From positions 8,618,001 to 8,682,000 of the forward strand of contig NZ_BJHV01000001.1 in NCBI RefSeq assembly GCF_005405925.1: DNA of 64,000 nucleotides, read 5' to 3'. Under the pieces are notes generated by a model that made no database searches, was not told the DNA's origin, and saw only the letters and a list, made by a program, of their open reading frames with translations. This document shows, one piece after another, positions 60,367-64,000 of this stretch (the stretch's first letter is position 1; every line of letters starts with the position of its first letter). Origin of the DNA: Streptomyces antimycoticus (GTDB lineage: Bacteria; Actinomycetota; Actinomycetes; Streptomycetales; Streptomycetaceae). The position numbers and the translations under genes are program-made.

Positions 60367-61446
60367 ATGAAGAGCTCTCCCGCGCGCCGCCGCGCCGCCA
60401 CCACCGCCGCCGCGGTCTGTGCCCTGGCCGTGGCCCTGGCCGGCTGCGGCGGCACCACCAAGAAGGACAACGACAACAGCGGCCCCGCCAAGACCGACGC
60501 CAAGGCCGACCCCGGCGCACCGCTGAAGAAGGGGCTCAAGCTGGCCTTTCTGCCCAAGCAGATCAACAACCCGTACGAGAAGCTCATCGACCAGGCGGGG
60601 ATCACGGCCGCCGGGGAGTTCGGCGGCAAGGGCAAGGAGGTCGGCCCGTCCGACGCCAGCGCCTCCTCCCAGGTGTCGTACATCAACACCCTGGTCCAGC
60701 AGCGCCAGGACGCCATCCTGATCGCGGCCAACGACCCCAACGCGGTCTGCGGCCCGCTCAAGCAGGCCATGAAGAAGGACATCAAGGTGGTGGCGTACGA
60801 CTCCGACACCGCCCCGGCCTGCCGTCAGCTCTTCATCAACCAGGCCGGCTCCGAGGAGATCGGCCGCAGCCAGGTCCAGCACCTCGCCGAGCAGCTCGAC
60901 TACAAGGGCGAGATCGCGATCCTGTCCGCCACCCAGAACGCCACCAACCAGAACACCTGGATCCGCTTCATGAAGGACGAGCTGAGCAAGCCCGCCTACA
61001 AAAACATGAAGCTGGTCAAGACCGTGTACGGGGACGACGACGACCAGAAGTCCTTCCAGGAGACCCAGGGCCTGCTCAAGGCGTATCCCAAGCTCAAGGG
61101 CATCATCGCGCCCACCACGGTCGGCATCGCCGCGGCCGCCCGCTACATCAGCGGCTCCTCGTACGAGGGCAAGGTCGTGCTGAACGGACTCGGCACGCCC
61201 AACCAGATGCGTAAGTACGTCAAGGACGGCACCGTCGAGCAGTTCTCGCTCTGGGACCCCAAGAAGCTCGGCTACCTCGGTTCGTATGCCGCGGCAGCGC
61301 TCGCCTCCGGGCAGATCACCGGGGCCGAGGGGGAGAAGTTCAAGGCCGGGAAGCTGGGCGAGTACACGGTCGGCAAGAACGGCGAGATCATCCTCGGCCC
61401 GCCCACCGTCTTCGACAAGGCCAACATCGACAAGTTCGACTTCTGA
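60367..61446 (+). CDS. rhaS: rhamnose-binding lipoprotein of ABC importer
   Basis: The 359-residue protein has a lipoprotein signal (basic start, hydrophobic stretch, lipobox LAGC near residue 27) and a Lys/Asp-rich linker, then a periplasmic-binding fold of the ribose-binding (Peripla_BP_4) type. PYEKLIDQAGITAAGEFGG and QQRQDAILIAANDPNAVCG are typical, as is GTPNQMRKYVKDGTVEQFSLW near the C-terminus. It is 29 bp after the permease gene and followed at 13 bp by the mutarotase, within the rhamnose operon, so L-rhamnose is the likely ligand. Confidence 0.92.
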   Translation: MKSSPARRRAATTAAAVCALAVALAGCGGTTKKDNDNSGPAKTDAKADPGAPLKKGLKLAFLPKQINNPYEKLIDQAGITAAGEFGGKGKEVGPSDASASSQVSYINTLVQQRQDAILIAANDPNAVCGPLKQAMKKDIKVVAYDSDTAPACRQLFINQAGSEEIGRSQVQHLAEQLDYKGEIAILSATQNATNQNTWIRFMKDELSKPAYKNMKLVKTVYGDDDDQKSFQETQGLLKAYPKLKGIIAPTTVGIAAAARYISGSSYEGKVVLNGLGTPNQMRKYVKDGTVEQFSLWDPKKLGYLGSYAAAALASGQITGAEGEKFKAGKLGEYTVGKNGEIILGPPTVFDKANIDKFDF

Positions 61447-61459
61447 GGGCGGTTCGGCG

Positions 61460-61780
61460 ATGCGGCGGGTGTGTTTTCTGCTGAAGGTCCGCCAGGACCG
61501 GATCGAGGAGTACCTCGAGCGGCACGAGGCCGTCTGGCCCGAGATGCGGGCGGCGCTCGCGGAGACCGGCTGGCACAACTACTCGCTCTTCCTGCGCGAG
61601 GACGGGCTGCTGGTGGGCTATCTGGAGACCGAGGACTTCGAGGCCGCCCAGGCCGCGATGGCCGCCACCGAGGTCAACGCCCGCTGGCAGGCCGAGATGG
61701 CGCCCTTCTTCGAAGCGCTCGACGGCGCGCGGCCGGACGAGGCGATGAAGCCGCTGACGGAGGTCTTCCACCTCGCGTAA
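61460..61780 (+). CDS. rhaM: L-rhamnose mutarotase
   Basis: RhaM interconverts alpha and beta anomers of L-rhamnose so that the isomerase receives its preferred form. The 106-residue dimeric alpha/beta-barrel protein has the family motifs: CFLLKVRQDRIEEYLERHEAVWPEM (His and Glu near 22-28 in ERHEAVWPEM), WHNYSLFLREDGLLVGYLE with Tyr at about 42, and WQAEMAPFFE. ATG 61460 is only 13 bp after the binding-protein stop. It is part of the rightward rhamnose operon. Confidence 0.95.
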   Translation: MRRVCFLLKVRQDRIEEYLERHEAVWPEMRAALAETGWHNYSLFLREDGLLVGYLETEDFEAAQAAMAATEVNARWQAEMAPFFEALDGARPDEAMKPLTEVFHLA

Positions 61781-62136
61781 ACGCTCCGCTGAAGGTGCCA
61801 CGATCCGTCGTCGGCCATCCGCGGCGCCCTCGTGGCTGGTCGCCCACGCGGCGGAGCCGCACATCGACACAGCCGCGGCGGAGCCGCACATGGACACAGC
61901 CCCGCGCTCCTTCGGGGCGCTGCCGGACCATAGCGGGCTCCGGCCTCCTGCCTCGTCCTGGCCCGGGGACCGGGGATGCCCCCGGGATTCGCGGGGTCCA
62001 GGGGCGCAGCCCCTCCACGCGGCGGAGCCGTATATCGATGCTGCGGAAAGGGGCGGCGTGGGGACAGAAGCTCGCTCCGCCCCCCACAGGCGCACCAGGG
62101 TCCGCCCCCCACAAGCGCACCAGGAAAGGAACGGAC
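61781..62136. other. 356-bp repeat-bearing gap before the BNR lyase gene
   Basis: The gap holds direct repeats (61848-61901 and related copies) and a tandem CCGCCCCCCACA-GCGCACCAGG pair at about 62081-62123 just before the ribosome site of the next gene. No protein frame or operator palindrome was found, so the following gene may be read through from the mutarotase or have an unrecognised promoter. Confidence 0.55.
61848..61901 (+). repeat. 27-bp tandem repeat, two perfect-length copies
   Basis: GCGGCGGAGCCGCACATCGA-type units of 27 bp at 61848-61874 and 61875-61901 differ at one base. A more degenerate third copy starts at 62019. The GCGGAGCCGC core resembles the dispersed G/C repeats before rhaEW. 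Confidence 0.85.
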
Positions 62137-63552
62137 ATGAGACCACTGGCCATCGCCGTCCTGGCCACCGCTCTGCTCGGCACCGCGATCCCCGGCGCGG
62201 GCGCCGCCGCCGCTCCCGGCCCGGCCGTCGACGAGCTCGCCGACACCCAACTCGACGCCAACGCAATCTACTTCGAGTCGTACGACGGCCTGGTCAACAA
62301 CAACGCCTTCCAGAAGAACGGGCTGCTCACCTACAAGGGCTATCAGTACGCCGGCTGGTACACCGGCGACCGCAGCGCGGTCATCGGCCGCCGCGCGCTG
62401 TCCCAGAGGAGCTGGCAGACCGTCACCCTGCCGCACCGGCTCTCCGCCGACGACTCCCACAACGTCATCTCCATGGGGATCTCGCGGATCGACGGCCGGC
62501 TGCATCTGAACATGGACTCCCACAGCAGCGGCTTCTTCTCCGTGAAGTCGGTGGCCGGGCTGGTGGACGACCCGGCCAAACACCCCTGGACCAGCGGCCA
62601 GTTCGGCGCCGTGCAGACCACCCTCGACGGCCTGACACTCACCTCCCAGTTCACCTACCCCCAGTTCATCGCCACCCCCGAGGGCCGGCTCCAGCTCAGC
62701 TACCGCTCCGGCGTCTCCGGCAACGGCCGCAACGCGCTCGCCGAGTACGACGGAAACAAGTGGACGGCGCTGGGCGCATGGTCCTCCGCCACCGGCACCT
62801 ACACCAGCGAGCACGGCTCCAGCACCGCCCGCAACATGTATCTGCACGGCATCGACTACGGGCCGGACGGCCGGCTGCACGCCTTCTACACCTGGCGCGA
62901 GCAGAACAACGCGGTGATGTGCGCGAGCGGCGGCCTCACCAACCACGACACCGGCTATGTCTACAGCTCCGACCACGGCCGTACCTGGCGCACCGCGGCG
63001 GGCGCCGTCGTCGGCACCACCGGTGGGGCCGACACGGTGGCCGTCGGCGACGCCGGAACCGTCGTCGACCCGCTGGGCCCCGACCACTCGCTGATGAACC
63101 AGGAGAGCCAGGCCACCGACTCCGCCGGACTGCCCCACGCCCTGATCAGCTATGTCCCCGGCCGGTTCGGACAGTGCACCACCGACTACGCGGCTGACCG
63201 GAAGGCCAACGGCCGCACCTTCCACGTCTTCAAGGACGCCGCGGGCAGCTGGAAGAAGACCGAGATCCCGGTGCCGCCGGGCTCCACCCAGCGCAGCCAT
63301 CTGGTCTTCGACCGCTACGACAACGCCTACGCCGTGATGCCGTACGGCCGGATCGTGGCCGCGTCCAAGTCCTCGGGCTGGACGGACTGGAAGACCCTCT
63401 TCGACGGCAGCGGCCTGAACGCCTTCGGCGAGGTCGTCGTGGACGACACCCGGCTCGCGCAGGACGGCGTCCTGTCGTTCATGTATCAGCGGAGGTCCAG
63501 CGGCACCACGCCCTCCGCCCTCCGCGTCATCGACTTCACGCTCCCCTCCTGA
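62137..63552 (+). CDS. secreted BNR-type protein, putative rhamnose-glucuronate lyase
   Basis: The 471-residue protein has a Sec signal peptide (1-26) and a beta-propeller-like BNR_4-type fold from about residue 35. Characteristic segments are ESYDGLVNNNAFQKNGLLTYKG, then HRLSADDSHNVISMGISRIDG and LNMDSHSSGF. Related BNR_4 proteins include ulvan lyases (PL24/25) and fungal L-rhamnose-alpha-1,4-D-glucuronate lyase (PL42), which act on rhamnose at polysaccharide ends. Its place in a rhamnose operon fits this. Catalysis by His/Tyr pairs is inferred; no direct evidence identifies substrate. ATG 62137 follows AAAGGA. It is 3 bp before the LacI gene. Confidence 0.7.
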   Translation: MRPLAIAVLATALLGTAIPGAGAAAAPGPAVDELADTQLDANAIYFESYDGLVNNNAFQKNGLLTYKGYQYAGWYTGDRSAVIGRRALSQRSWQTVTLPHRLSADDSHNVISMGISRIDGRLHLNMDSHSSGFFSVKSVAGLVDDPAKHPWTSGQFGAVQTTLDGLTLTSQFTYPQFIATPEGRLQLSYRSGVSGNGRNALAEYDGNKWTALGAWSSATGTYTSEHGSSTARNMYLHGIDYGPDGRLHAFYTWREQNNAVMCASGGLTNHDTGYVYSSDHGRTWRTAAGAVVGTTGGADTVAVGDAGTVVDPLGPDHSLMNQESQATDSAGLPHALISYVPGRFGQCTTDYAADRKANGRTFHVFKDAAGSWKKTEIPVPPGSTQRSHLVFDRYDNAYAVMPYGRIVAASKSSGWTDWKTLFDGSGLNAFGEVVVDDTRLAQDGVLSFMYQRRSSGTTPSALRVIDFTLPS

Positions 63553-63555
63553 CGG

Positions 63556-64000
63556 ATGGCACCCGGGGTGGGCATCAAAGAGGTGGCGCGCGAGGCCGGG
63601 GTCTCGGTCGGCACGGTCTCCAACGTCATCAACCGCCCGGAGTCGGTGTCCGAGGAGACCCGGGCCAGGGTGCTGTCCACCATCGAGCGCCTGGGCTACG
63701 TACGCCAGGAGTCCGCGCGTCAGCTGCGGGCCGGCCACAGCCGCATCATCGCGCTGCTGGTGCTGGACATGGCGAACCCGTTCTTCGTGGACGTCGCGCG
63801 GGGCGCCGAGCGTGCGGCGCGGGAGGCGGGGCTGGGGGTGATGGTGTGCAACAGCGCGCAGAGCCCCGAGGAGGAGGCCGACTACCTCGGGCTCTTCGCC
63901 GAACAGCGGGTGCGCGGGGTGCTGATGACCCCGGCCGATATGACCGGGCGCAACCTCGCCTCCTTCCGGCGGCAGCCCATCCCGTTCGTCCTCGTCGACC
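63556..64000 (+). CDS. LacI family regulator, probable rhamnose repressor, 3' end outside window
   Basis: About 148 codons are visible. Residues 1-60 hold the LacI headpiece (GIKEVAREAGVSVGTVSNVI, NRPESVSEETRARVL) and the hinge helix; then the ligand domain begins (LDMANPFFVDVARGAERAAREAG). It starts 3 bp after the lyase gene stop (ATG 63556). LacI repressors bind CG-centred palindromes like those before rhaI and the transporter, so this gene is the likely regulator of the locus. The pairing is inferred from position and operator type. Confidence 0.9.
   Translation, partial: MAPGVGIKEVAREAGVSVGTVSNVINRPESVSEETRARVLSTIERLGYVRQESARQLRAGHSRIIALLVLDMANPFFVDVARGAERAAREAGLGVMVCNSAQSPEEEADYLGLFAEQRVRGVLMTPADMTGRNLASFRRQPIPFVLVD

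Noticed and set aside
61848..62123. Possible CRISPR-like array
   Set aside because: The repeats are contiguous or coding-like with no unique spacers and only two or three degenerate copies.
61618..63738. Long leftward frame opposite the lyase gene
   Set aside because: Low-complexity shadow frame with no recognisable motif.

Overview
The window is high-GC DNA with the codon bias, GTG/TTG starts and gene content of a Streptomyces chromosome (RbpA with a sigma-R-type promoter, separate lnt and ppm1 genes, several ROK repressors, secreted chitinolytic enzymes). No tRNA, rRNA, CRISPR array, insertion sequence or prophage gene was seen. Most of it reads as chromosomal metabolic DNA. A few places look decayed or carry single-base frameshifts.

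Layout. (1) 1-5.4 kb: a cut-off alpha/beta hydrolase with a striking operator array, a secreted Endo H-type endoglycosidase, then a probable copper module (Met-rich DUF5134-like membrane protein, DUF6153-like protein, Tat/lipobox multicopper oxidase) around a TACCC-N5-GGGTA palindrome. (2) 5.9-13.4 kb: aldehyde dehydrogenase with a GAF-domain activator, a 44-residue zinc-ribbon protein, a GH18 chitinase with two DasR-like boxes, an acyl-CoA dehydrogenase, and an Lrp/AsnC regulator. (3) 13.5-18.9 kb: amidohydrolase, a hairpin-rich 577-bp gap, then lnt and ppm1 (lipoprotein N-acylation and polyprenol-phosphate-mannose synthesis) and a Rho_N-like small protein. (4) 18.9-22.8 kb: an Mrp/Mbh-type antiporter operon read leftward, whose last gene carries a -1 frameshift. 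(5) 23-29.2 kb: conserved housekeeping genes (fxsA, rbpA, a yczE/MocR divergent pair, an FtsK-like ATPase with a small membrane partner, an ankyrin protein). (6) 29.3-38 kb: two tandem ROK genes (the second frameshifted and carrying repeat-encoded linker), GH16 glucanase, serine hydrolase, a divergent MFS/AraC pair that has lost both 5' ends, amidase and peroxiredoxin. (7) 38.3-44.7 kb: GH2 beta-galactosidase with its ROK repressor and a 26-residue ORF between them, then a penicillin-binding protein.

(8) 44.8-64 kb is one L-rhamnose utilisation locus. Leftward: GH78 alpha-L-rhamnosidase, rhamnose isomerase, the bifunctional rhamnulose-1-phosphate aldolase/lactaldehyde dehydrogenase, rhamnulokinase and LutA-LutB-LutC. 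Rightward: ABC ATPase, two permeases, binding lipoprotein, rhamnose mutarotase, a secreted BNR-type protein resembling rhamnose-glucuronate lyases, and a LacI-family regulator cut by the window end. Near-identical TGAAAC/GTTTCA-type palindromes lie before the isomerase, the rhamnosidase and the transporter. Together they predict a path from polymer-bound rhamnose to DHAP plus lactate, with lactate oxidised to pyruvate by LutABC.

The points most worth following are the BNR lyase candidate inside the rhamnose regulon, the collagen-like tail on the rhamnose ABC ATPase, the Met-rich copper module, the Mrp/Mbh-type operon, and three frameshifts that each look like loss of one base from a G/C run, which may be consensus errors.
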